Assembly: GCF_024105665.1 (NCBI RefSeq)
Contig: NZ_JAAAMK010000010.1
Span: forward strand, 51,209 to 115,208
Source: Aliihoeflea aestuarii
GTDB taxonomy: Bacteria; Pseudomonadota; Alphaproteobacteria; Rhizobiales; Rhizobiaceae
DNA length: 64,000 nt
Direction of reading: 5' to 3'
In this document: piece after piece, positions 1 through 8,543 of the stretch
Layout: each line of letters opens with the position of its first letter
Numbering within the stretch: the stretch's first letter is position 1
Position numbers and translations under genes: made by a program
The notes under the pieces: generated by a model
What the model was told of the DNA's origin: nothing
Databases searched by the model: none
Seen by the model: the letters and a program-made list of their open reading frames with translations, nothing else

Positions 1-639
1 CGTGATGCGCGACTTGCGCGCCAGTGCCAGCCTGTCCAGTTCGGCCACCAGCTTGCCTGCCGCCTCCAGCGAGCGCTCCATGCGCTTGACGACATATTGC
101 ACGACCGATGGCTCGACATCGACCTGCCGGTCGGCAAAAAGCTTGGTCAGCACGCCTTCGAGAAGCATGTCGTCGGGCGCGCCGATCTCCACGATCGCCG
201 CCGCCTTGAGCCGCGAGGCGAGATCGAGCAGCGTGATCGGCCAGGCGGCTGGCGATGTGCTCGCGGTCAGCAGAAGATGCGTTCCCGATGACCGGACCGC
301 GTTGATCAGATGGAACAGCCCGGCCTCGTCGATCGGCAACGCATCGGCGTCGTCGATCACGACCGGCCCATGCTCGGCAAGATCGAGTGCGGCGGCCGCC
401 AGATGCCCCGGCCTTGGCGAGACCGCTGCGCTCATATCCTGCCAGACCCGCGCGAGATGTGTCTTTCCCGAGCCGGCCGGGCCTACGAGAACCACCACTG
501 GTGCCGGCCAGTCCGGATAATGATCGATCAGGTGAAGCGCCGGCGCGATCGAGGCCGACGGCACGATATCATCGCGGCTCGACGCGGCACGGTGCGCAAG
601 ATCGAGCGGCAGTTGCTGCGGGCGCTTTGGAGCCGACAT
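1..639 (-). CDS. hdaA: HdaA-like DnaA-related regulatory ATPase (3' end cut by window edge)
   Basis: Read on the reverse strand from the ATG at 639-637, this frame stays open to base 1, so about 213 residues are present and the C-terminus lies outside the window. It begins MSAPKRPQQLPLDL, the clamp-binding-like QLPLDL motif typical of Hda/HdaA. A Walker A loop (GPAGSGKTHL) follows near residue 53 and a Walker B-like stretch (VVIDDADAL) near residue 93, giving a DnaA-type AAA+ fold without the DnaA DNA-binding domain. In Caulobacter and E. coli this family stimulates DnaA-ATP hydrolysis at the replisome and limits re-initiation. It starts 7 bases after the upstream permease gene, so the two are probably co-transcribed. 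The family assignment is strong; the role here is inferred from homology. Confidence 0.9.
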   Translation of the reverse strand, partial: MSAPKRPQQLPLDLAHRAASSRDDIVPSASIAPALHLIDHYPDWPAPVVVLVGPAGSGKTHLARVWQDMSAAVSPRPGHLAAAALDLAEHGPVVIDDADALPIDEAGLFHLINAVRSSGTHLLLTASTSPAAWPITLLDLASRLKAAAIVEIGAPDDMLLEGVLTKLFADRQVDVEPSVVQYVVKRMERSLEAAGKLVAELDRLALARKSRIT

Positions 640-646
640 CGCGGCG

Positions 647-1774
647 TCAGAGCGGTTTGCGCGGCGTCTGCGTGCCGCCGTAGAGCGCGGACGCCTCGTA
701 GCGCTCGATCGCAAAGCGCACCAGCACCGCCACCGCCGCCGCAGCCGGCACCGCGACAAGCAGACCGACGAAGCCGAAGAGATAGCCGAAGGCGAACAGC
801 GCGAACATCAGCCACACCGGATGCAAACCCACGCTTTTGCCGACGAGATTCGGCTGGAGAATGTTGCCCTCGATGAACTGTCCGGAGAAGAAGATCGCCG
901 CGACGAGCGCCACCATCTGCCATTCGGGCCAGAACTGAACCAGGGCGACACCGACAGCGAGCACAAGCCCCGTCAGCGATCCGACATAGGGAATGAACGA
1001 GATCAGCCCCGCGAACATGCCGATCAGCAAGCCGAAATTGAGCCCGGCGAGCGTCAGACCGATCGCATAATAGGTGCCCAGAATGAGGCAGAGCGTGCCC
1101 TGCCCACGCACGAACCCGGCGACGGAATTGTCCACCTCGCGCGCAAGCCGGCGCACCGTGGCGACATTGTCGCGCGGGATCAGTTCGTCGACACGCGCGA
1201 TCATGCGGTCCCAGTCGACGAGCATGTAGAAGGCGACGACCGGCGTGACGACGAGAAGCCCCACGATATCGATCAGCGCGCGTCCGCCGCTCCACAAGGA
1301 ACTGAGAAGACCCGTCATGATGTCCGCGCCGCCGGAGAAGATCGAACTGATGCCCTCCTCGAGGCCTTGCGGCTCGATTCCGACGCGCGAGGAGAGCCAT
1401 TCGATGTCGACGGACGTGACGAGACCGCGCAGCCGCGCGAAATAATCGGGCACGTTCGAGATGAAATCCGCAAGCTGGTTGGCCATGATAGGGCCGACGA
1501 TGGCAAGCCCTACGACGAGCAGGAGAACGAAGACGATGAGGATCGTCACGGCCGCCCACAGGCGCGAAAATCCGATCCGTTCGAGCCTGTCGGCCACAGG
1601 ATCGAGGAAATAGGCGAGGATCATGCCGGCGAGAAACGGCAGCAGCACCGACGAAAAGACGACGAGGAACAGAACGAGGACCAGGATCGCCAGAATCCAG
1701 AACATGACCTGCATGCGCCAGGACATGCGGGGCTGTTCCGCTGCGGGCGGGATGGGAAGCTTGGGCGATTTCAT
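647..1774 (-). CDS. AI-2E / PerM family membrane permease
   Basis: This is a protein of about 375 residues with a short polar N-terminus (MKSPKLPIPP), a hydrophobic pair of helices at about residues 20-65, and further membrane segments in the second half, including the family-typical GLISFIPYVGSLTGL region. This is the AI-2E transporter (PerM/UPF0118) architecture. Transport substrates in the family range from autoinducer-2 to sodium and protons, so no substrate is assigned. The frame also allows an ATG at 1813, 13 codons upstream; the inner ATG is preferred because the hydrophobic domain follows it at the usual distance. The gene precedes hdaA on the same strand and is divergent from purM. 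Confidence 0.87.
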   Translation of the reverse strand: MKSPKLPIPPAAEQPRMSWRMQVMFWILAILVLVLFLVVFSSVLLPFLAGMILAYFLDPVADRLERIGFSRLWAAVTILIVFVLLLVVGLAIVGPIMANQLADFISNVPDYFARLRGLVTSVDIEWLSSRVGIEPQGLEEGISSIFSGGADIMTGLLSSLWSGGRALIDIVGLLVVTPVVAFYMLVDWDRMIARVDELIPRDNVATVRRLAREVDNSVAGFVRGQGTLCLILGTYYAIGLTLAGLNFGLLIGMFAGLISFIPYVGSLTGLVLAVGVALVQFWPEWQMVALVAAIFFSGQFIEGNILQPNLVGKSVGLHPVWLMFALFAFGYLFGFVGLLVAVPAAAAVAVLVRFAIERYEASALYGGTQTPRKPL

Positions 1775-1927
1775 GGCGGCGATCCGATCGGCTCCGGCGC
1801 AAAACAACGACATAGGCGCCGCGAGTTGGCGCGGTCAAGTGGGTGCGCCATGAGCGTGGCGCCTTGCAGTTAAGCGCCGCTTCTGCCAAGAGCGGCACGA
1901 TCGCGGACGGACAGGCGGAGTTTGACG

Positions 1928-2992
1928 ATGAGCGAGCTGAAAAACGGGCTCACCTATGCCCAGGCGGGTGTCGATATCGACGCCGGCAATGCGCTGGTCG
2001 AGAAGATCAAGCCGATGGTGCGCTCCACCCGCCGGCCGGGCGCCGATGGCGAGATCGGCGGCTTCGGCGGCCTGTTCGACCTGAAGGCTGCGGGCTTCAC
2101 CGATCCCGTCCTGGTTGCCGCCAATGACGGCGTCGGCACAAAGCTCAAGGTGGCGATCGAGGCGGGCATCCACGACACGGTCGGCATCGATCTCGTCGCC
2201 ATGTGCGTCAACGATCTCGTCGTTCAGGGCGCCGAACCGCTCTTCTTCCTCGACTATTTCGCCACCGGCAAGCTCGATCCCGACCAGGGCGCAGCGATCG
2301 TCTCAGGCATCGCGGAGGGCTGCCGGCAGGCCGGCTGTGCGCTGATCGGCGGCGAAACGGCCGAGATGCCCGGCATGTACCGCGACGGCGACTATGACCT
2401 TGCGGGCTTCGCGGTCGGCGCGGCCGAGCGCGGCCAGCTTCTGCCGGCCGACGACATTGCCGAAGGGGACGTCATTTTGGGCCTTGCCTCGTCGGGCGTT
2501 CATTCCAACGGGTTTTCGCTCGTGCGCCGCATCGTCGAACTCTCGGGGCTCGACTGGTCGGCCAAGGCACCGTTCGACCAGAACCGCACGCTGGGCGAAG
2601 CGCTGCTCGAGCCGACGCGCATCTATGTGAAGCCGCTCTTGAACGCGATCCGCTCCACGCACGGCATCAAGGCGCTCGCCCACATCACGGGCGGCGGTTT
2701 CCCCGAAAACATACCGCGCGTCCTGCCGAAGGACTTCGCGGCCGAACTCGACCTCGACGCGATCGATCTTCCGCCCGTCTTTTCGTGGCTGGCCAAGACC
2801 GGCGGCGTGTCGGCCGTCGAGATGAAGCGCACCTTCAATTGCGGCATCGGCATGATTCTCGTCGTCGCATCGGGACAGGCCGCACAGGTCGCCGCCGTTC
2901 TTCAAAAGGAAGGCGAGCGCGTCATGACGATCGGCCGCATCATCGCGCGCCGCGAGACCGGCGTCGTCTATCGGGGGCATCTCGGCCTATGA
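1928..2992 (+). CDS. purM: Phosphoribosylformylglycinamidine cyclo-ligase (AIR synthetase)
   Basis: PurM closes the imidazole ring of FGAM with ATP to make AIR, the fifth step of purine synthesis in the cytosol. The 354-residue protein carries the nucleotide-binding DGVGTKLK motif at about residues 67-74, the [11 protein letters not shown] segment in the middle and the C-terminal GGFPENIPR segment. A TTG two codons upstream (1922) is in frame, but the ATG at 1928 gives the standard [17 protein letters not shown] start. The stop overlaps the purN start as ATGA, so purM and purN are translationally coupled. The product is certain. Confidence 0.97.
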   Translation: MSELKNGLTYAQAGVDIDAGNALVEKIKPMVRSTRRPGADGEIGGFGGLFDLKAAGFTDPVLVAANDGVGTKLKVAIEAGIHDTVGIDLVAMCVNDLVVQGAEPLFFLDYFATGKLDPDQGAAIVSGIAEGCRQAGCALIGGETAEMPGMYRDGDYDLAGFAVGAAERGQLLPADDIAEGDVILGLASSGVHSNGFSLVRRIVELSGLDWSAKAPFDQNRTLGEALLEPTRIYVKPLLNAIRSTHGIKALAHITGGGFPENIPRVLPKDFAAELDLDAIDLPPVFSWLAKTGGVSAVEMKRTFNCGIGMILVVASGQAAQVAAVLQKEGERVMTIGRIIARRETGVVYRGHLGL

Positions 2993-3699
2993 ACGGACTG
3001 CCGAAAAAGCGCGTCGCCGTCCTGATTTCCGGGCGCGGCTCGAACATGAAGACGCTTGCAGAAGCGGCCGGTGGGGCACGTTCCTCCTATGAAATCGTCG
3101 GCGTCATCGCCGACGTGGCCGATGCTGCCGGGCTCAATCACGCCGCAGCGCTCGATATCGAGGCCAGGGCGCTCCCACGCAAGGATTATTCCGACAAGGC
3201 AACCCATGAAGCCGCGATCGACGCGCAGTTGAAGAGCTGGAATGTGGAGATCGTCGCGCTCGCCGGCTACATGCGACTTCTGTCGCCTGAGTTCGTTGGC
3301 AAATGGACGGGACGGATGATCAATATCCATCCCTCGCTCCTTCCCCTTTTCAAGGGGCTGGACACCCACAAGCGCGCGCTTGACGCCGGCATGCGGGTGC
3401 ACGGATGCACGGTGCATTTCGTGACGGCGGAAATGGATGATGGGCCGATCGTCGCGCAGGCCGCCGTGCCGGTGCTGCCCGACGACAACGAGGAAAGCCT
3501 GACGCGCCGGGTACTTGCCGCCGAACACCAGCTCTACCCGCTCGCGCTCGATCTCGTCGCGACCGGACGCGCCCAACTTGTCGGCAATCGCGTCGCCTAT
3601 GACAATCTCGGCACGTCGGGCGGGCGCGGGATCGTCCTCTCGCCGGCCGTCGGCGGCGACGAGCCCGACCTCGAAAGCCTCGCCCGGTTCACGCCTTAG
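2989..3699 (+). CDS. purN: Phosphoribosylglycinamide formyltransferase (GART)
   Basis: PurN transfers a formyl group from 10-formyl-THF to GAR in purine synthesis. The catalytic triad is visible as Asn112 and His114 in INIHPSLLP and Asp150 in AEMDDGPI, spaced as in the E. coli enzyme (N106, H108, D144). The N-terminal SGRGSNM loop binds the phosphate. At 236 residues it is longer than the usual 200-220 because of a C-terminal extension rich in Gly and acidic residues. The ATG overlaps the purM stop by four bases. Purine synthesis is split in this window: purF lies 40 kb away beside cvpA. Confidence 0.96.
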   Translation: MNGLPKKRVAVLISGRGSNMKTLAEAAGGARSSYEIVGVIADVADAAGLNHAAALDIEARALPRKDYSDKATHEAAIDAQLKSWNVEIVALAGYMRLLSPEFVGKWTGRMINIHPSLLPLFKGLDTHKRALDAGMRVHGCTVHFVTAEMDDGPIVAQAAVPVLPDDNEESLTRRVLAAEHQLYPLALDLVATGRAQLVGNRVAYDNLGTSGGRGIVLSPAVGGDEPDLESLARFTP

Positions 3700-3703
3700 G
3701 TCG

Positions 3704-3746
3704 TTGCGATACCCGAAATCCATGGTAAGATTATTTCCTACCATGG
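3704..3746 (+). promoter_or_regulatory. Candidate parDE promoter with palindromic operator
   Basis: A perfect inverted repeat, CCATGGTA at 3720-3727 and TACCATGG at 3739-3746, lies just before parD. A promoter fits around it: TTGCGA at 3704-3709, a 16-base spacer, and TAAGAT at 3726-3731. The repeat thus brackets the -10 and the likely start of transcription, and its right arm runs into the GGAG ribosome site at 3745-3748. This is the geometry expected for ParD (ribbon-helix-helix) autorepression. The repeat is seen directly; the promoter and binding are inferred. Confidence 0.65.
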
Positions 3747-3755
3747 AGAAAATCA

Positions 3756-4031
3756 ATGGCCCCAGTCGAGAAGGTAAGCATTTCTCTGTCGTCCGAACTT
3801 GCCACCAGCGTGCGTGATGCGGTTGACACCGGCCGGTACGGCTCCGCCAGCGAAGTCGTCCGGGAGGCATTGCGCGAATGGAAGCAGCGCGAGCCTTTGC
3901 GCCGACTGGAAGTCGAACGTCTGCAAAAGGCGTGGCAAGAGGGAATCGAAAGCGGTGCTTCGCGGGCACTCGATATTGAAGAGATCAAACGAACGGCACA
4001 AGCCAGGCTGCACGACGACAATCCCAAATGA
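3756..4031 (+). CDS. parD: ParD-family type II antitoxin
   Basis: The 91-residue protein opens with a ribbon-helix-helix DNA-binding region (KVSISLSSELATSVRDAV, then SASEVVREALREW). A charged helical C-terminus follows, which in ParD proteins wraps the toxin. Its stop overlaps the start of the downstream toxin gene as ATGA, the usual antitoxin-first layout. It probably neutralises the ParE-like protein and represses its own operon through the palindrome at 3720-3746. The cassette sits between purN and an unrelated oxidoreductase gene, as expected for a mobile accessory module. Subfamily assignment is by motif only. Confidence 0.9.
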   Translation: MAPVEKVSISLSSELATSVRDAVDTGRYGSASEVVREALREWKQREPLRRLEVERLQKAWQEGIESGASRALDIEEIKRTAQARLHDDNPK

Positions 4032-4312
4032 GGATTGTCCGTACACCGGCCGCCGAAACGGACCTCATCGACATCTGGATTTACATAGCGGCGGACAACA
4101 TACCGGCGGCTGATCGTCTGCTCGATGCGATTGGTAACCGGATCGAGCAGTTGAAGAGCCATCCCTTTTCGGGCGCGGCACGCCCGGATATTGCGCCGGA
4201 TGCGCGTCTCTTGCCTATTGGCAATTATGTGGTTCTCTACCGCGTAAGAGCAGACGCCGTAGAGATCGTTCGCGTGGTTCATGGGGCCCGCGACGCATCG
4301 GCGTTATTTTAA
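4028..4312 (+). CDS. parE: ParE/RelE-superfamily toxin
   Basis: This 94-residue protein has the ParE fold signature: an N-terminal RTPAAETDLIDIWIYIA helix, the central helix with IEQLKSHPFSGAARPDI, and a C-terminal strand pair, GNYVVLYRV and VEIVRVVHGAR. ParE toxins of this type usually poison DNA gyrase, while RelE relatives cut mRNA; the family here looks ParE-like, but the target is not proven by sequence. It is coupled to the ParD gene by a 4-base overlap. The last 9 bases overlap the 3' end of the convergent molybdopterin oxidoreductase gene. Confidence 0.9.
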   Translation: MRIVRTPAAETDLIDIWIYIAADNIPAADRLLDAIGNRIEQLKSHPFSGAARPDIAPDARLLPIGNYVVLYRVRADAVEIVRVVHGARDASALF

Positions 4313-6409
4313 AGGCCTGACCCACACCTTCGTATCGTGGAACGCGGCGCCGCCATAGGGTGCGGCGGCGTCGGCGCCGACGAGGACGTTGATCCCCTCG
4401 CCGCGCTCATGTGCGCCGTTCGGCCAGATGCCTTCGGCGATGACGACGCCGCGCTTGAGGCCGTCGAACAGCTTGGCGTGGAGTACGATTTCGCCCCGTC
4501 CGTTGCCGATTTCGACCCGGTCGCCGGTCCCCAGACCAAGCTCGGCAGCGTCGTCGGGGTGGAGGAGAAGTTCCGGCCGTCCTTCGCGCTTTCTCGATGT
4601 CGGCATCTCGGTGAACGAGGAATTGAGGAACGAGCGTGCCGGCGACGTCGCAAGCCGGAAAGGGTGCTGCGGATCGGCGCCTTCGATGAGTTCGACGTGA
4701 TCGGGAAACTCCGGCAGGTCCGCGTAGCGTCCCATCAGGCCGATCGATTTCGGCGGCTTGGCGGGTGCGACCGTCCCCGTCCAGTCCGGCCTGAAGCGGA
4801 ACTTGCCATCCTTGTGGCCAAAACCATTCAGGAAATGGGCGGTCTCGAAATCGGGCTGCATATCCGCCCAGCGTTCTTCGGCGAAGCTTTCGAACGTGCC
4901 GAGACCGCGCTTTTCGAGCATCTTGTCGATATGCTCGCGCTCGGTCAGGCCGAAGCCCGGCAGATCGGCGACGCCGAGGCGCTTTGCCAGTTCCTCGATG
5001 ACAAAATGGTTGGTCTTCGGGCCTTCCGGCGCGTCGATCACCTTCGGCCCGAGGATTATGTGCTGCTGGCCTCCGCCGCGATAGATGTCGTCATGCTCCA
5101 GAAACATGGTCGCCGGGATCACCACGTCGGCGAGCATGGCCGTATCGGTCATGAAATGCTCGTGGACGGCGGTGAAGAGATCGTCGCGCAGGAGGCCCTG
5201 CCGCACCAGACGCTGCTCCGGCGCGACATTGGCGGGGTTCGTGTTCTGGATCAGCATTGCCGTAACCGGCGGGCCACCATTCAGCGCCGACGCATCGTTG
5301 GTCAGGATCGCGCCGATGCGCGACTGGTCGAGATGACGGATCTTCGGGTCGAGGAAGCGCCGGCCTTCCAGATCGGTCTTGTCGAGCTTGAAGATGTCCG
5401 AGTTCGAATGAAATGCGCCGCCGCCCTCATACTGCCACGCGCCTGTGACCGAGGCGACGGACAGGGCCGCGTGCATGTTCACCGCGCCGTTGCGCGAACG
5501 GGTGAAGCCATAGCCGAGGCGGAAGAAGGTGCGCTTCGTCTCGCCGACGAGGCGCGCGAAGGTCTCGATCTCATCCACGGAAAGGCCAGTGATCGCCGCC
5601 GCCCATTCCGGCGTCTTCGATACCAGATGCGCTTCCAGTCCTTTCGGGTCGTCGGTGTATTTTTCCAGATAGGCGCGGTCGGCGAGACCGTCGCGGAACA
5701 GAACGTGCATGACCGCGCAGGCGAGTGCGCCATCGGTTCCCGGCTTCAAAATCAGCGCCAGATCGGCCTGTTTCATCGTGGCGTTGTCATAGACGTCGAT
5801 GACGACGATCTTCGCGCCGCGTTCCTTGCGCGCCTTGATCGCGTGGGTCATCACATTGACCTGCGTGACCACCGCGTTCGTGCCCCAGATCACCACGCAG
5901 TCCGACTTGGCCATCTCGCGCGGGTCGGGACCACGCAGCGCGCCCGCGCCCATCACCCAGCCCGTCCAGGCAAGATTGGTGCAGATCGTGTCGAAGAAGC
6001 CGGAATATTTCTTCGCGTGGCGCAGGCGGTGGATGCCGTCGCGCTGCACCAGCCCCATCGTGCCAGCGTAATAGTAAGGCCAGACCGCTTCGGAGCCGTC
6101 CTTTGCCTCGGCCGCCTCGAATTTCTCGGCGATCAGGTCGAGCGCGGCATCCCAGCTCGCCTCTTTCCACTTGCCTTCGCCCTTGGCCCCGGTGCGTACG
6201 AGTGGCTTCAAAAGACGGTCGGGATGATGGATGCGCTCGGCATAACGCGCGACCTTGGCGCAGATGACGCCATCGGTGTAGCTGTTGTCCTTCGCACCGT
6301 GGACACGGCCGATACGGCCATCGATCACCTCGACATCAAGGGCGCAGGTGGACGGGCAATCATGCGGGCAGGCCGAATGGCCGGTGCGGATATTGGCGTG
6401 CTGGTTCAT
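4304..6409 (-). CDS. Molybdopterin-dependent oxidoreductase (BisC/formate dehydrogenase-like)
   Basis: The 701-residue protein begins with a [4Fe-4S] motif, Cys14-x3-Cys18-x3-Cys22 (CPHDCPSTC) and a fourth Cys at about residue 50 in GVICAKVARY. The two molybdopterin guanine dinucleotide domains follow, ending in the barrel domain marked by LLLHPDDAAELGLGTGDRVEI. No twin-arginine signal is seen, so it is probably cytoplasmic. Substrate cannot be assigned; members of this branch include formate dehydrogenases, biotin sulfoxide reductases and many unknowns. No partner subunit lies next to it. The moaD-moaE genes 8-10 kb away serve the same cofactor. Confidence 0.88.
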   Translation of the reverse strand: MNQHANIRTGHSACPHDCPSTCALDVEVIDGRIGRVHGAKDNSYTDGVICAKVARYAERIHHPDRLLKPLVRTGAKGEGKWKEASWDAALDLIAEKFEAAEAKDGSEAVWPYYYAGTMGLVQRDGIHRLRHAKKYSGFFDTICTNLAWTGWVMGAGALRGPDPREMAKSDCVVIWGTNAVVTQVNVMTHAIKARKERGAKIVVIDVYDNATMKQADLALILKPGTDGALACAVMHVLFRDGLADRAYLEKYTDDPKGLEAHLVSKTPEWAAAITGLSVDEIETFARLVGETKRTFFRLGYGFTRSRNGAVNMHAALSVASVTGAWQYEGGGAFHSNSDIFKLDKTDLEGRRFLDPKIRHLDQSRIGAILTNDASALNGGPPVTAMLIQNTNPANVAPEQRLVRQGLLRDDLFTAVHEHFMTDTAMLADVVIPATMFLEHDDIYRGGGQQHIILGPKVIDAPEGPKTNHFVIEELAKRLGVADLPGFGLTEREHIDKMLEKRGLGTFESFAEERWADMQPDFETAHFLNGFGHKDGKFRFRPDWTGTVAPAKPPKSIGLMGRYADLPEFPDHVELIEGADPQHPFRLATSPARSFLNSSFTEMPTSRKREGRPELLLHPDDAAELGLGTGDRVEIGNGRGEIVLHAKLFDGLKRGVVIAEGIWPNGAHERGEGINVLVGADAAAPYGGAAFHDTKVWVRPLK

Positions 6410-6477
6410 GGCCGGACGCTAGCTCAAAACGCGGCCAGCGTGTAGACCGCATCGATGAAATCGACCGGGCCAGAAAT

Positions 6478-7338
6478 TTGAACTATCGTCACATCTATCA
6501 CGCCGGCAACTTCGCCGACGTCGTCAAGCATGTCGTGCTTGCGCGCACGATCGAATATCTGAAGCGCAAACCCGGCGCGTTCCGCGTGATCGACACGCAT
6601 GCCGGCATCGGCGTCTACGATCTTTCGTCACCGGAAGCGCAAAAGACCGGCGAATGGCACGGCGGCATCGGCAAATTACTGGACGCCGCTTTTCCCGCCG
6701 AGGTCGCCGCGCTTCTGGCGCCCTATCTGGGTGCGGTGCGCGCGGCCAACCTGAATGGCGGCCTGAAATCCTATCCGGGCTCACCGGCAATCGCGCGGCA
6801 TCTGCTTCGCCCGCAGGACCGGCTGACGGCCATCGAAATGCATCCCGCCGACGCCAGAAGGCTGAAAGAGCGGTTCGCCGGCGACTATCAGGCCCGTATC
6901 ATCGAACTCGACGGCTGGCTGGCGCTCGGCGCTCATTTGCCTCCGAAGGAAAAGCGCGGGCTCGTCATCGTCGATCCGCCTTTCGAGAAAGAGGGCGAAT
7001 TCGAGCGCATCGCGGATGGGCTCATCAAGGCGCATAAGCGCTGGCCGGGCGGCACCTATCTGCTTTGGTATCCGATCAAGAACCGGCGCGCGGTCGCCGG
7101 CTTTCGCGAGACGCTGCGCAAGGCCGGAATTCCCAAGGTGCTGGACATCGCCTTTTCGATCCGCGCGGCCGGCGTAACGGAAAGCTTCGACGGGACGGGG
7201 ATGATCGCGGTCAATCCGCCCTACCCGCTCGAAAATGAGCTTGGCGTGATATTGCCCGAGCTTTGCGGCCTTCTGGGCGAAGCGCCGGATGCTTCGTTCG
7301 ATCTCGAATGGCTTGCCGGCGAGCATGTGCCATCTTGA
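6478..7338 (+). CDS. rlmJ: 23S rRNA (adenine-2030-N6)-methyltransferase
   Basis: RlmJ methylates A2030 of 23S rRNA using SAM. The protein starts NYRHIYHAGNFADVVKH, matching the family's conserved N-terminus, with the SAM-binding region at about residues 38-50 (DTHAGIGVYDL) and the catalytic DPPF at 166-169. At 286 residues it is full length. The start is a TTG at 6478; no in-frame ATG or GTG lies close enough upstream or before the conserved N-terminus, so an unusual start is likely. It is divergent from the oxidoreductase gene with a 68-base gap that must hold both promoters. Confidence 0.93.
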   Translation: MNYRHIYHAGNFADVVKHVVLARTIEYLKRKPGAFRVIDTHAGIGVYDLSSPEAQKTGEWHGGIGKLLDAAFPAEVAALLAPYLGAVRAANLNGGLKSYPGSPAIARHLLRPQDRLTAIEMHPADARRLKERFAGDYQARIIELDGWLALGAHLPPKEKRGLVIVDPPFEKEGEFERIADGLIKAHKRWPGGTYLLWYPIKNRRAVAGFRETLRKAGIPKVLDIAFSIRAAGVTESFDGTGMIAVNPPYPLENELGVILPELCGLLGEAPDASFDLEWLAGEHVPS

Positions 7339-7396
7339 CCGGATTGCGGCGGTGACAGACATTACCGACTCAAACATTGCCACCGGGGGACCCCAA

Positions 7397-7846
7397 ATGG
7401 CCAATATGCTTCGCCGCACCGGTGCGGCCTTCTTCACGGCAGCGGCCGTTCTCGTCGGCGCGCTGACGCATCAGGCCGCGGCCGCCGATATGGTGCGCGG
7501 CGTCTACGCCGCCGACCCCGGCGTTTGCGGCAATTCGCGCGTGCTCGGCTCGATCAGCTCGAAATTCGGCTATCAGGTGCGCCACGTCCCGAACCTGCCG
7601 CAGGTCGGCATATCCGAGTTCCTGAACATCCGCGAGAACCGGTTCCAGCCCTCGCAGCCCGACTGGCCGATCGAGCGCCGCTACTGCCAGGCAAGCGTCT
7701 ATCTGACCGATGGCTATACGCGTGACGTGTGGTATCTGATCGAGCATCCAATGGGCTTTGCGGGTATCGGCAGCAATGTCGAGTTCTGCGTGCTCGGTTT
7801 CGACCGCTGGAAGGTCTATGGCGGGAACTGCCGCGTCCTGCGCTGA
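7397..7846 (+). CDS. Secreted protein of unknown function
   Basis: This 149-residue protein has a clear Sec signal peptide: basic MANMLRRTG, then a hydrophobic stretch ending in AAAAD with predicted cleavage near residue 30. The mature part, about 120 residues, holds four cysteines (PGVCGN, RRYCQA, VEFCVL, GGNCRV), enough for two disulfides in the periplasm. I do not recognise the family. Its last 29 bases overlap the start of the RNase T2 gene in another reading frame, which suggests translational coupling. An upstream in-frame start at 7289 would lie inside rlmJ and would disrupt the signal peptide, so 7397 is preferred. Confidence 0.75.
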   Translation: MANMLRRTGAAFFTAAAVLVGALTHQAAAADMVRGVYAADPGVCGNSRVLGSISSKFGYQVRHVPNLPQVGISEFLNIRENRFQPSQPDWPIERRYCQASVYLTDGYTRDVWYLIEHPMGFAGIGSNVEFCVLGFDRWKVYGGNCRVLR

Positions 7847-8474
7847 CCGGCAGTTGCGTTTCGGGCCCGCCGCTCTCGTCGCAGCAACGCTGGCTCTTGC
7901 CGCTTGCGGCGATGAATCCGGACAGGACGACAAGCCGTTCGATTTCTACGTGCTCTCGCTCTCATGGTCGCCGAGCTATTGCGCGGCGGAAGGCACGCGG
8001 GCTGACCGCCAGCAATGCGATCAGGATCTGGGTTTCGTCGTTCACGGGCTTTGGCCGCAATTCGAGACCGGCTGGCCGGAATATTGCGACGATGACGCGC
8101 CCCGCCCATCGCGACGACAGGTCGACGACATCGACGATGTGATCCCGTCTGACGGGCTGATCCGCCACCAATGGCGCAAGCACGGCACCTGTACCGGTCT
8201 CGACATCGACGCTTATTTCGATGCGACGCGCGCGGCGCTCGACGCCGTCGCCCTTCCCCGACTGTCGCAGGACCGGCTGCCGGCCGCCTCAATCCGCAGC
8301 GTGTTTCTCGACGCAAATCCCGGACTGCCGGAAGACGGCCTCGCCGTGACATGTTCCGACGGGCTTTTGCGGGAGGTTCGGCTGTGCATGACGACGGAGC
8401 TGGCGTTTCGGTCCTGTCCCGAAGTCGCGCAACGGTCGTGCCGCCAGTCCGACCTTCGAATTCCGCGCATGTGA
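7818..8474 (+). CDS. Ribonuclease T2 family lipoprotein
   Basis: Both RNase T2 active-site signatures are present: CAS-1 as FVVHGLWPQ and CAS-2 as HQWRKHGTCT, each with its catalytic His. From the ATG at 7818 the N-terminus is a signal sequence ending in the lipobox LAAC (Cys30), so the enzyme is probably lipid-anchored facing the periplasm. Length is 218 residues, within the family range. RNase T2 enzymes cut single-stranded RNA through 2',3'-cyclic phosphates, and in bacteria are periplasmic scavenging enzymes. The start overlaps the upstream secreted-protein gene by 29 bases. An earlier in-frame ATG at 7758 is less likely because it would bury the signal sequence. Confidence 0.88.
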   Translation: MAGTAASCADRQLRFGPAALVAATLALAACGDESGQDDKPFDFYVLSLSWSPSYCAAEGTRADRQQCDQDLGFVVHGLWPQFETGWPEYCDDDAPRPSRRQVDDIDDVIPSDGLIRHQWRKHGTCTGLDIDAYFDATRAALDAVALPRLSQDRLPAASIRSVFLDANPGLPEDGLAVTCSDGLLREVRLCMTTELAFRSCPEVAQRSCRQSDLRIPRM

Positions 8475-8543
8475 CCGCATGGCGATTGCCGCTTCGCCAT
8501 TGCTCGCATAGCTTGTCGCCAACTGATCCACCGGAGGACTTAA

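Noticed and set aside
528..1898. 456-codon reverse frame
   Set aside because: Overlaps the permease and hdaA in a different frame; Arg/Pro/His-rich with no domain, while both overlapped genes have clear families.
4337..6445. 702-codon open frame on the forward strand
   Set aside because: It lies entirely opposite the molybdopterin oxidoreductase gene. The translated sequence has no domain and is a by-product of GC-rich codon use.
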